From: Porphyra umbilicalis
Lineage: Eukaryota; Rhodophyta; Bangiophyceae; Bangiales; Bangiaceae
Assembly (NCBI GenBank): GCA_002049455.2
Contig: KV918904.1
Coordinates: forward strand, 1-64,000
Length of the DNA stretch: 64,000 nt
Direction of reading: 5' to 3'
Below, one piece after another: positions 21,170 to 30,649 of this stretch (positions within the stretch are counted from its first letter, which is position 1; the number at the start of each line of letters is the position of its first letter). A model generated the notes under the pieces. It ran no database searches. It saw only the letters and a program-made list of their open reading frames with translations, and was not told where the DNA came from. Made by a program: the position numbers and the translations under genes.

Positions 21170-23383
21170 CGGCGGCGCGTCGTCTGTAGTGTCGCCGCGC
21201 ACGACGCCCGACTGCAATGCTGTCTGACCAGCCGGGGACGCCACAGAGAGATCAACGACACTCGCCGCGAGAAGATTTGTTACTGAAGCGGGCAGCGGAA
21301 ACGCAATCAGCTCGCGCAGTGCGGCACGCCGCCATCGACGCCCCCGTCACGATTTCCCTTTCTCACAGCGCGCCGGGCGCCCCCGACTGACCTCGCTTGC
21401 ACAATACCCACACAGGCGGGCGCCAGCACGGGACCCACAGCTGCCTCTGGCAGCAGAGGTTACGAACGGCAAAAGAGGCCACGCGAACGCGGCCGCTTTC
21501 GCCTCTGTGTCGTCGCGGCCGCGGAGCTGGCGACTGCTGCCAGGTTTTGCAGCTTTGCAGGTGCCGGTACAGGCAGCTTTCCGGGCTAGCTTGTGCCCCC
21601 GCGCAAGTGATCGGCTCGTGCGCTGTCGCTTGAATGCGATGGCCAACGCGGAGGCGACGGCTGCGCCGCTGACCGCGGCGTGCGCGACCTGCAGCGACGG
21701 TCGACATCACCGTCGTCGGCCGCTTGTTTGCAATTGTACACAGAACAGTTTATCGAACTTCGGCAGCGGCTCTTCTCCCTCGGAGACAGGCCACGAAGGC
21801 GCATCAAAGGACTTCCTTTGGCCAAAATAAAATGATTCTGCTTCACGGTATACTTCTCCAATGATCCTACGTTTGTTCAAGAAACAGCTGACAGGATGCC
21901 TGAATGGCGCGACATAGAAGGCGAGCTCGATCGCGATCGTGAAGTCAACCCATCGATCGTCGGCACACTCATCGTCAAAGTGCAATCCGTCGACCGATCA
22001 TTGACTTGGAAACACTGGGAAGCCTCCACTTTCTGATCATGACCCTCATGTTGACCACACATACGTCTCGGAAGAATTGAAGGCCATGCTCATGAGTATG
22101 AACGTCCTGTCGCACGGGGAGAACAATGTGCCTTCGATGAACCCGGGCGAAAGGGCCGCTACCGCTCCCTTAGTCCCCGTGGAATATCTCCATGGAGGGT
22201 GTGCCGCGAACTGCATCTCCAAATGTGCTCGTCCAATTCTTAGTCCCTGCGGAGATAGTCTTGAGTAAACTTCCCCTGCACACTGAGTCGAGGGCTCGGT
22301 GTATCGTAAATCATCCGAGGACAGTTCCTGCGCTATCGCATGTGTCTCTTCGGTTCGCCATGGAAACCTTCCCGTTGAGGGGGACCGCGGATAGATCGAA
22401 CTAGTACCCCACTGAGGACGAGGGCGGCTCACGACGTCGCACACTTCAGACGTCACCAACTTAGAAGCAGCCCGACGTGCATTGTGCCATAGTCGCCGTT
22501 TGTCGTCGATAGTACTGCACTTGTCGGCGACAGGTGCAACCTATGATGCACCAGTTGTCCTCAACTGATGCGCAGTGGGCGCCCATTTATTTTTGATGAC
22601 CAAACCCAGGGACACTGCTCGGCTTTGAATCCTGGAAGGGTCTGTTGCTGTTGCAAGGCACTTCTTTCATTGTCTCTGCAGTCACTCTCTATGCATTCCA
22701 CCATCGAGCCAGCTGGCGTGACCCAACAAGTTGGGATCCGGATGCCGTGGACACGAACTGTGCTGGCCCTCAACGAATGTGGGAGGGTCGACTGTGTCGA
22801 TCGAGGTCAGTGTTTGAGGAGAGAAAATTGATGATGTAGACCTCTTTTTCTGGTGATACGTGAGATCACATGCAGCGAGTATCTCGTCAGTTAGTCGTCG
22901 TCGGCCCCACAGCGACCGACGTCAGCCGTCACGTTCCAGTCTTCCACGTGGTCCTGTGCGTTCGTCCCGAGCCCCTGCCGCCGCTGCCGCCGCTGCTGCC
23001 GTTGCTCTTGTAATGGATGGCGACAAGCAGCCAACAGGCGCGCATAGTATCGTGTCTTGTAGCGCTTTCACACAGATTCGTCTTCTTGGCAGCATCACGA
23101 CGTGCCTGATGCCTGCGTTGTGGTTGCTTGGCTGCCGCCTGGTCGTGGCCTGTGCTCTCAGCCTCATCTTGCAGTTGAGCTATTGGTGGTGATGTTCTGA
23201 TGTTTGTCTGTTTTCGTGTGGTTCAAACAGTGCTCGTTGTAGCACTGAGAGTTGTTGTCGCTGGACATCATGCCCGATGGTGCTTAAGGAAGTCATCTGC
23301 GTGTATTGACGGTGCCCTCTTGTTCTCGTTCGTTTTCTTTTGTAGTCTTTGCATGTTATTGCATTGCGACCATTACTTTCAGG
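21170..23383. other. relic-rich interval without a supported gene
   Basis: Short frames only. A protein-like stretch on plus near 21,895-22,035 (containing WRDIEGELDRDREV) and another near 22,040-22,268 may be remnants of one gene split by a frameshift, but nothing is recognisable. Confidence 0.35.
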
Positions 23384-23728
23384 ATGAATCAGTGCATCTT
23401 TTGTTGGGTGGTCGTGCCGTCGGGTCATCGGCATCACAACGACAGTCCCTGCCCTTACGCCGATTTTGCGTGTCGGCACACGCTGCAGGAGGGCAATCCA
23501 TTTTTCCTCCCTCTCCGCGTGCATAGGTACAAAGGTGACGGCTGAACTTGCAAGCTCATCTGTTCCGATTGTGGCGGTCGGGGTCATGAGCCGTGCTCTC
23601 AGTTGCCGCGCGCTGGTCGGTGGGAGCTTCGCAACGGAATTAGTGTACCCGCGAGCCCCCAGCGTCCTCTGGAGCCCGCAGACTTTGCGTGCCCGATCCA
23701 CCGCTCTGTTGTGGACCCTGCTGATTGA
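23384..23728 (+). pseudogene. Cys/His-rich module, copy 1 (one in-frame TGA)
   Basis: The frame starts at the ATG at 23,384, right after a splice-acceptor-like TTTCAG. It reads MNQCIFC, GHRHHN, DFACR, then after a TGA at 23,543 CSDCGGRGHEPC and GRWELRNG, and stops at 23,726. The order CxxC, GHxHHN, DFACR, CSxCxxxGHEP, GRWxLRNG is matched by the minus-strand frame at 59,847-59,528, so this is a real protein family. The CxxCxxxxH part resembles a zinc knuckle. Function unknown; both copies are interrupted. Confidence 0.5.
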
Positions 23729-24237
23729 CAAGCAGACGAGCCTCGAGTGGAACCGTGATATAGGCTGTTGTTGGTGTGTCGCTTCGCCTGTGGGATGGGT
23801 TCTGCAGTATGCACTTACAAGATCTTCACACTCAATCCAACTTTCTGTAGATGGTTTCCATAGGAATGTGGCTCTTCCTCCAGCCTCTCGTCTCTTAACA
23901 CATTCCAGGAAAGCAGCTCAATAAGAACCAACTCCTTCGCCGACGGGTCGCCTCGACGGGTATCCTCCATGGCAGTGGACTATCGGTGACCTGCACGCAT
24001 TCAGACTTGCGATCGTGGACGGCCTAGCCCATCGAAAATCTGCAGCGACGCCGTCTCAGTTGGGCGCAAGACGGCTCTTAGGCTGGTGGTCGTCCGTGTC
24101 AAACAGTGGCAGTCGTCGTTTTCAAATTGTTCGCGCTAAATGCCGTCAAAGATAACAGCGTCCGCCCGGTGTATCAGTCACCGTCGTCCTGCGCGGAGAG
24201 GGCTTCGTTGTCGTCGGCCGCAAAGGATTGCTGATCC

Positions 24238-24625
24238 CCGAACTTTGTCCTTGTGTACAGAGACTGACTTGCGGACCGACTCTCTCCACCAATCAGATGC
24301 GCCCCTGAGACTGACTTGGTGCTCCTGATTGCTGACATGTGCCCATACAGCCTGGAAATCAACATCAGATCCTCTTTTTTTCTGCACTTCTGGCAAGAGA
24401 CAGTAGATAATTTCAAGATCTCGCGTGAGCAGCTTTCTCCGTGCCAAGAAAAGTGGATCAAGCGGCAACTAAGAGTGAGTTGTGCTGCATGCAAGGTCCT
24501 GGCACCAAATACGGGCTTTCTATTGGCTTCGATGCCTTCTTACTGTCGTTTTCAACCAATAGAGAGCTCTTCTTCAGAGTCAGTCTCTGTCTCTGACCCC
24601 GAGGACAAAATTTGGGGATCACCAG
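24238..24625. mobile_element. MITE C copy 2, 388 bp
   Basis: The left end TTGCTGATCCCCGAACTTTG begins at 24,238. The right end (complement, diverged) finishes at 24,625, followed by TA. The left flank is GA, so one TA is mutated or lost. The interior closely matches copy 3 at 42,538-42,936. Confidence 0.8.
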
Positions 24626-24916
24626 TACCTACTCAGTGCGTCACAGACCGTCGTGGGATATGCGGGGCGCTCCCGCCAACGGAGAAGAGGATGAAGATGA
24701 TGAAGTTCACCCCTACCGCTCCTGCGTCGAAGTTGGCCCGGTCGGCCGTGCCGTGAGCCACATTGATGGTCTCCAACCCAGCCAATGAGGTGGGTCCGAA
24801 AACCTGTCGCTGCTCCGAGGACACCCATTTCTGCCCGCGACGGATATATCGATCTCTCTGGCATCTCACTGAGAACACTAGGAACAGCACGACCGCCGTG
24901 ACACTGACAACGGTAA

Positions 24917-25080
24917 AGTCGTCCACGCACTTCAGCACGCGTACCGAGGCCAACACGGGCACCAGCTCGGCCGCCACTTCCTCGAGCACGGCGACCTCTT
25001 TGACACCTCCAAAAACCGGGACCTCGCTCAACACGAGAGCCAGGTTGCCCGCTTAGCGGCCAATGACAGAGAGCACATGT
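24917..25080 (+). pseudogene. relic of a His/Asp-rich repeat protein
   Basis: A plus-strand frame (containing HAYRGQHGHQLGRHF) resembles in pattern the units of the repeat relic at 44,560-45,960 (ALKxAYPGQHxxxHD followed by LAADD/LAANDRE). It lies just past the 3' end of the E(z)-like relic, in the opposite orientation. Similarity was judged by eye, so confidence is low. Confidence 0.22.
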
Positions 25081-25214
25081 AACCACTCCAGCACGCGCTC
25101 GCGGGCTAACGCGAGCAATAGCTGAACGCCTTGCCGACGGCATCGGCGCCCATGTCGGCACACTCCAACGCGTGCATCTCCCCTATCACAAAAAATGCCA
25201 CGGCCGCCCGGTAC

Positions 25215-25976
25215 TCACACCCACCCGGGCACGTCATAGCCATAGTTGAAGAAGAGCTCCTCCCCAGCAGTCAAGCGTGCCCGGGAAAGTCAGCCGACCC
25301 TGATTGGGCCGCTCACGTTTAACAGCTTTGCCTCAACGTTGGCAAGCTCCTTTTTGCGGTGATTGCTGAACTTTGTCCGGCTGCCTTCGTACTTTGCATC
25401 AATGTTGACCGTCTTCGTAACAGAGTTCAGGAATCTGAAGCTCATTGCGTCGTAGACGTGCCCTCGCGCATGTGCCTCCCCGTTGGAGAGTAGCTCGCCA
25501 AGCCACTCACCGACACAGTCCCCGGCAGCCGCCGGCTCAGCTGTAAAGACCTCAAGTCCTTTTGTGCCTGAGCGGCCGAGCACACAGCAAGCTCAAGCAC
25601 CGAACTGTTGTTGAACATTACGGCAATGGCGCCGTCCGACTGCTTCTCCAGCTGCCATGCCGCCCCTTGCAACGTCCGTTTCAAGAAGGAGCTCAGCTCC
25701 ACGCAGGGTAGGTGCCTCGGCGCTTTTGAGAGCTTGACCATGAGGTGTTGGCTGCCCGTCGACACCAGTATATGGATTTCAGTGTGCACCGCACGAAACA
25801 CACGCACCGGGGTCGCAATCGTGGTCGAAGCTGAAGCACGGGCACTCGTCCGTCGCACACCGTGACAGCGGCACGCATGCACACCAGGTGCGCCAGTCGC
25901 AGTGCCGAGATGCAGAAGCGGGCGCGGTGACGATGAGCTTCAACGAGGTGCCCGCCGACGACGCAGAGCGGGCCAC
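25215..25976 (-). pseudogene. E(z)-type (KMT6/PRC2) CXC-SET methyltransferase relic
   Basis: Reading 25,976 to 25,215 in one frame: a CXC-like Cys cluster at ~25,900-25,782 (pattern ...CACVPLSRC, DECPCFSFDHDCDPGAC, CGAH), then CRNVQQQ, then a SET domain from ~25,560 (GLEVFTAEP, GEWLGELLS, VYDAMSFRFLN, NIDAKYEG) to GEELFFNYGYD near the end at 25,215. This order is specific to E(z), the H3K27 methyltransferase of Polycomb repressive complex 2. Three TGA codons interrupt the frame: 25,779-25,781, one just before the SET domain near 25,590, and 25,290-25,292. The cofactor-site motif NHSxxPN is degraded to NHRKKELAN. It is therefore a non-functional copy; a working E(z) presumably exists elsewhere. 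Confidence 0.72.
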
Positions 25977-28370
25977 AGCTGCCCGACAACCGAGGGCTCA
26001 TCAGCACGACCTCTTTCGCGACAGTCCTACCCTTGCGCACCTGCAGCGCTCTACCGTGCACGCACCGAAGTGAAAACACGGCATGAAATTATGCACTTTT
26101 TCAGGGGTGTCGGGGTCCGCCTGACTGCTGCCGTTCGTGTCGCACCAAATTTCGTGTCCTCTCAGCCCACAGAAACAGATAGGGACACCTGCCGAGCTGA
26201 GGGAACGCGCCCACGCGCCCTGCTCTACTCTCGCCCGGTGACACGGTCACCCTGGAAGACACTTGAAGGCTCTAAAAGGGAGGCGGGTCGCAAGAACGCA
26301 CTTGTTTCTTTGCGGGGAAGCCGGGCAGCGGGCGCCCCGCTGTCCCCTTCTACTAACCGAGCAAGCGGGCCAAGAGGGCCCCAAATCTCACACAGTAGCC
26401 TCCCCAACGGGAGATTCGGGGATCCATAACAGTGGACCCCTCTACTGTTAAGCATACAATCAAGCGATCAATACGAAAATGCAAACGACACAGAAGCAAT
26501 CACGATTTCAGGCGGGAATTTTCGGGTCATCAGGCCAATCAGGGTCCCACCATGACGTATCCGACGGTCGGCCCCCCTCCCGAGGCCCCCGTTTCGGGTC
26601 CGCGTGTCGCCTGGCGCCCCGATATGGGACAGTTTGTGGTTCTTGCAGTCGAGTAGAACGCACCCAGAGACAACGGCGGTGAATTCAGACGCGTGTGAGA
26701 TTGCTGCCAGCCAAGAGCAATCGCCGCCCCAGCCCCCGTCAAGAGCGTGGAGCTGTCGCGTGCGGCGGCATCCGAGTTGACATCTTCGTGTGGCGGCTGT
26801 ACGTGCGACAAGTCCCGCTCAGACCGCCTTGCCCCGGCAGTGTAGTCAGCATCGCCGCGACACGTCCTGCCAAGAACAAATCTGGCGAGAAGACAATTGT
26901 CTGCGTCCCCGACAATGTCTGCGCCTAGGCAAAGAAGCGCTACCTGTGCGTCAATCCAATTATCGACGGTCGATTTCTCGTACGTCATACACAGCGTTTT
27001 GTCCCCGACTCCTTAAAACTGAGAACTGCGAGACTCGAACACGCCCACCGATGGTTCGCAGATCAGTCGCACATTGACCATGCGATCAAATGATGCCCAC
27101 TTTTTGTTGATCTCGGAGACAGAGCCCGCAGTGGAGTTCAGAAGTGCTCGAAGACCATCTGCACCGATATTCAGTGGGAATTATCCTCACCCCAGCACCT
27201 GCAGATTTGGCAATTGTCCGGCGAAGTTGCTGCCCCATGCTCATGAAGGATCATTCCGATTCGCTGGTTCTAATCGTTCTGCGTATCGTGCTGAGAACTG
27301 TCCTGAAGTGGGAGTAGGATCATCCTGAGGATCGTGCTCAGGACTATCCTTGCGTCGGAGTACAATCATCCTGGGGATCGTCGTCATAGATTGAGTGAAC
27401 GAGTGCGCAAGATTGATCTAGATTCCTGCCTCAAGGACTCGATCGTAGATGATAGCCTAGACTACTTCGAGTGACGTCGTGAGGAGGGTCTGCCGAAACC
27501 GATCAGAGAGCAAGACCTGCCCATGGGGCGTCGCTCCTGGGCCACAAAGCGTGTGCAGAGGGAACCTCAATGTTACTTGGTAGTCGTGCGACCGACACGC
27601 TGTTTCCCGGCGCAGAGGGGATGGGAACTGGGTAAACATGCGTCGGCTCGCACATCAAGAATACCGTGAAGTCCCGGACGCACCCAGTCCCGATTTATCA
27701 AAGATTGGGTCTCCTTCACGCGCAGTAAATTCGTTCTCAGCTCAGTGGCAATCTCGTCCCCTTTCGTCCTAACACAGCACGTTCCGAACTCGCAATCCCC
27801 CGGTTCAATGCGGTTCAGAAGCACTCGCACCAGTGTCTCAAGCGCATGAGTGATGTGTCAGATTGCAAGTTGGGCATTGCTCTGAACGAAGAGAATGTCC
27901 ACAGGTTTGTGTTCACACTGTTGACGAAATAGGCAGACATTTTGTTTGCGGAAGAGGCAGTCAGACTATCAGTTGAACAAGTCCTCACATTTTGTTCGAA
28001 TGACAGTCCCCGAGATGATCTGTGGGTCAGGATGACACTGCTTTTGGAACGATCCCAGAGTCAGTCCCGAAGATGATCCGTTGAACGAGTCCAGAACTGT
28101 AGTGATGAACTGCCGAATCACAGAGGTCACTCGAGAATCAGGCAATCTGAAATGTAGGATTTTCGCTGATCCACGGAACTTTTGTGCACATGATCCTCCG
28201 AATCATGCTGAGGCCATCTCACAGGAGCTTTGCATGGCTATCTCAAAACATTCTTTCGCGTCTACTCGTTATAGATTCACAAGCCGGCAAATTTAGAACT
28301 ATCCCGGCGATGAAATACCGACCCGCAGTGTAGCCGCCTTTACGCGAGCGTCGTGGCGACACTCCGCGCA
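25977..28370. other. non-coding / relic interval with short degenerate repeats
   Basis: No supported gene. Two to three degenerate ~46-bp units built on GGATCATCCTGAGGATCGTGCTCAG lie at about 27,280-27,390. Scattered TGATCC/GGATCA motifs continue to ~28,250. A protein-like plus-strand stretch near 26,700-27,000 is too broken to call. Confidence 0.4.
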
Positions 28371-29509
28371 CTAACTGGCCGCTGTGGCAATGGAAGCATG
28401 CAAAATGTCTGCGCGACCACCACGGCGCCCGTCGGCAACGGAGGGCCATGCGAATACGAGTGCATCACTGTCACGAACCTGGTCGTCCCAATCATCAACC
28501 GAGCGGCAGTCAGTTTCTCCGCACAAACGGTCCAAAACGCCTCTCGAAGTGCCAACAACGTCTTCGCTTGCGGCACGATGACCCGCGCTGACGCCGTCGA
28601 TGCCAACATCCACACCATATGAGGGACCGCTGCCAGCCGCGACACCGTCCGCGTCAGTATCACTGTCACGGACAGCCACACCAAGAGAGGGAGCGCTTCC
28701 AACAGCGACACCGTCCGCGTCACCATCACTGTCCCTGACAGCCACACCAGGAGAGGGAGCGCTGCCAGCCGCGAAACCGCCAACGTCAGCATCACTGTCG
28801 CTGAGCACCCTGCGACGGCGATGCCGCTCTCTGTGCGTGGAGGGCGCCGCGTGGAACGGCGGTGTCCACTCTCCAGGGAAGACGCCCTCAGCCCGATCTG
28901 GATCCGCGCGCGCGTTAGCATCACGGCCTCGAAGCGCATAATAACGTCGAGCGACAGGTACAGATGACGACGGCTTGGCCGTGTGCGTGCCATGCACGAA
29001 CCAAGTGTTGCGAAGGCACGTTAAACATAACAGACGCATGAAGACTTCTCTCGAAGTCCCAACGAAGAGATACTCCGGCGCGCACAGGAACGCAACAGCG
29101 TCGGCGCGCTCCGCATCGTCCGTGGAAAACAGATTGTCCATACACGTCAGAAGCGTGACCGCGGCAGGAACGTCTGGAGCACGAAGAGCAGCGTGCACGT
29201 ACCGCTGCGCGGCAACGTGGGCCCGCAGCGCGCCGTTGTCGGCGTGCGACACTCGCACAAGTGCGGCTTCCCGCGTCGCCCACGCGCGACTGGCGGGGGG
29301 AAAATCAGCAGCGAGCGCGTCAGATGCAGCTGTCGTCGCAGCGACGGCGAGCTCAACCGTCGCGGCCTGATGACCATGACTGTCCTCATGGCCAAGGCGC
29401 CCGACCTGTGCAACGCACTCACTGACTGATGGACGGAAGACTTGCCCCCTTACGGCTCGAGTGCAGAGAACGACAGTGAGGCTGATACTGCCCGTCAAGC
29501 GCTCGATCG
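28371..29509 (-). pseudogene. 3' part of a GC-rich ORF split by the LTR element
   Basis: An open minus-strand frame of about 380 codons runs from the insertion site (29,509) to TAG at 28,371. The frame matches that of the ORF on the far side of the element (39,848 onward), with a TAA at 39,854-39,852 just before the junction. It contains a helical segment (LLTCMDNLFSTDDAER), a basic stretch, and about three ~22-residue tandem repeats (GVAVRDSDGDADGVAVGSAPS type). No family recognised. It could be the rest of one decayed gene, or a gene starting at an internal Met whose 5' end was cut off by the insertion. Confidence 0.45.
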
Positions 29510-30277
29510 TGTAGTGGTTTCTGCCCACAAAGCCGACGGGGCAAGGCCCCGTCAGAAAACCCAGCACAGGATGCGGAGCGACACAAAGGAGAAAGAACAC
29601 AAACGCCTGGATCACAGGGCGCGGAGCGCACCAGAACGCCGGAACTAACGCAAACGCAACGCTGATTTATTCGAGTACGCACGATGACCCCAAAGCATAC
29701 ACTCATATACCCTCAGAAACAAGACGCAGGACGTGCACAATCCCGACCCAGGAAAAGACGGTCGTAGGGGGGCCGGGGCCCGACGGGCCACGGTCCCTGA
29801 TGAGGGGTCCTGGTGGCCCCTGCCACGGATCAAGGGACCCCCTTCCACTGGAAGAGAGATATGGTCCCAGGATTTAAGCCAGCTTGGACTGAAATTGCCC
29901 AATACATCACTAGGGACTTATCCCCAGATTTTCAACTCTCCGATCGAAGTCCTCGTGGGATATCGATAGTGGCCGAGATCTAATGTCGGTCCCGGGCTTC
30001 TCCCCAGCCAGAGGAGCTTCCACAAGCTTCCAGGCCCCTCTAGGGGGCCCGGATCGAGGGGTCGCGTGGCCCCTCGTTCGCGTCAGGCCCTGTCCCCCCC
30101 TGCCTTCGGGCAAGGGGGATGTCAGACCCGGGGGTGGCCCTGAGAGCCACCTGGCAGGCGCCCCGAAGGGGCGCCGCACACCGCTCCCTCTAGGGGCATT
30201 GCGTGGGTGCTCGCGACCCCTCCCCCGGCTCATACCGGGGGGATCGCGTCATCAGGGGAGAGGGGGTTTCCCCCACA
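29510..30277 (-). repeat. 3' LTR of element 1, 768 bp
   Basis: It begins TGTAGTGG and ends CCCACA. On the minus strand a TATATGA box (29,709-29,703) precedes AATAAA (29,671-29,666) by about 35 nt, the usual U3/R layout. It contains hairpins with 8-bp arms and 3-nt loops at 29,535-29,553 and 30,157-30,175. Confidence 0.97.
29666..29709 (-). promoter_or_regulatory. LTR TATA box and poly(A) signal
   Basis: TATATGA at 29,709-29,703 and AATAAA at 29,671-29,666 on the element's sense strand; the same pair occurs in the 5' LTR at +9565 bp. They probably define transcription start and 3' end of the genomic RNA. Confidence 0.5.
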
Positions 30278-30280
30278 TAT

Positions 30281-30290
30281 TCCCCACCTT
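30281..30290 (-). other. polypurine tract of element 1
   Basis: On the minus strand AAGGTGGGGA lies 3 nt before the 3' LTR. This is the expected position of the plus-strand primer; one T interrupts the purine run. Confidence 0.6.
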
Positions 30291-30649
30291 AGGGCCTGCG
30301 TCTCGCAGACCCGGGGCTGTGTCCAACAGCCCACACCCTGGCCAGGGGGAGCCCCCGGCGGTTCGTCCGGCCTTGCCTCTCCAGGGCCCCTCTGTGGGAC
30401 ATCCTGGCGGGCCGCCCCCGGACTCGGGCCCCACGAGGGCCTCGGTGAGCCCCCCCAGGGCATACAAAACGGTCCCCCTCGTTGGGGGGACCGGACTACT
30501 CGGGTGTCCCGCGGGCACCCTCGTCGTCACGAGGTGGGACAGCGCCGAGAGCGCGTGTCCGGGGTTCTTCCCCCCTCCTCGCCGACCTCGTGCCCCGCTT
30601 ACGGGTGGGGCTCTTCGGACTTCTTGGGGGCCCCGTCTCGCGGGGTCCG

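Noticed and set aside
29535-29553. Hairpins in element 1 as transcription terminators
   Set aside because: They occur throughout coding sequence on both strands without T-runs, so termination is not a sensible reading.
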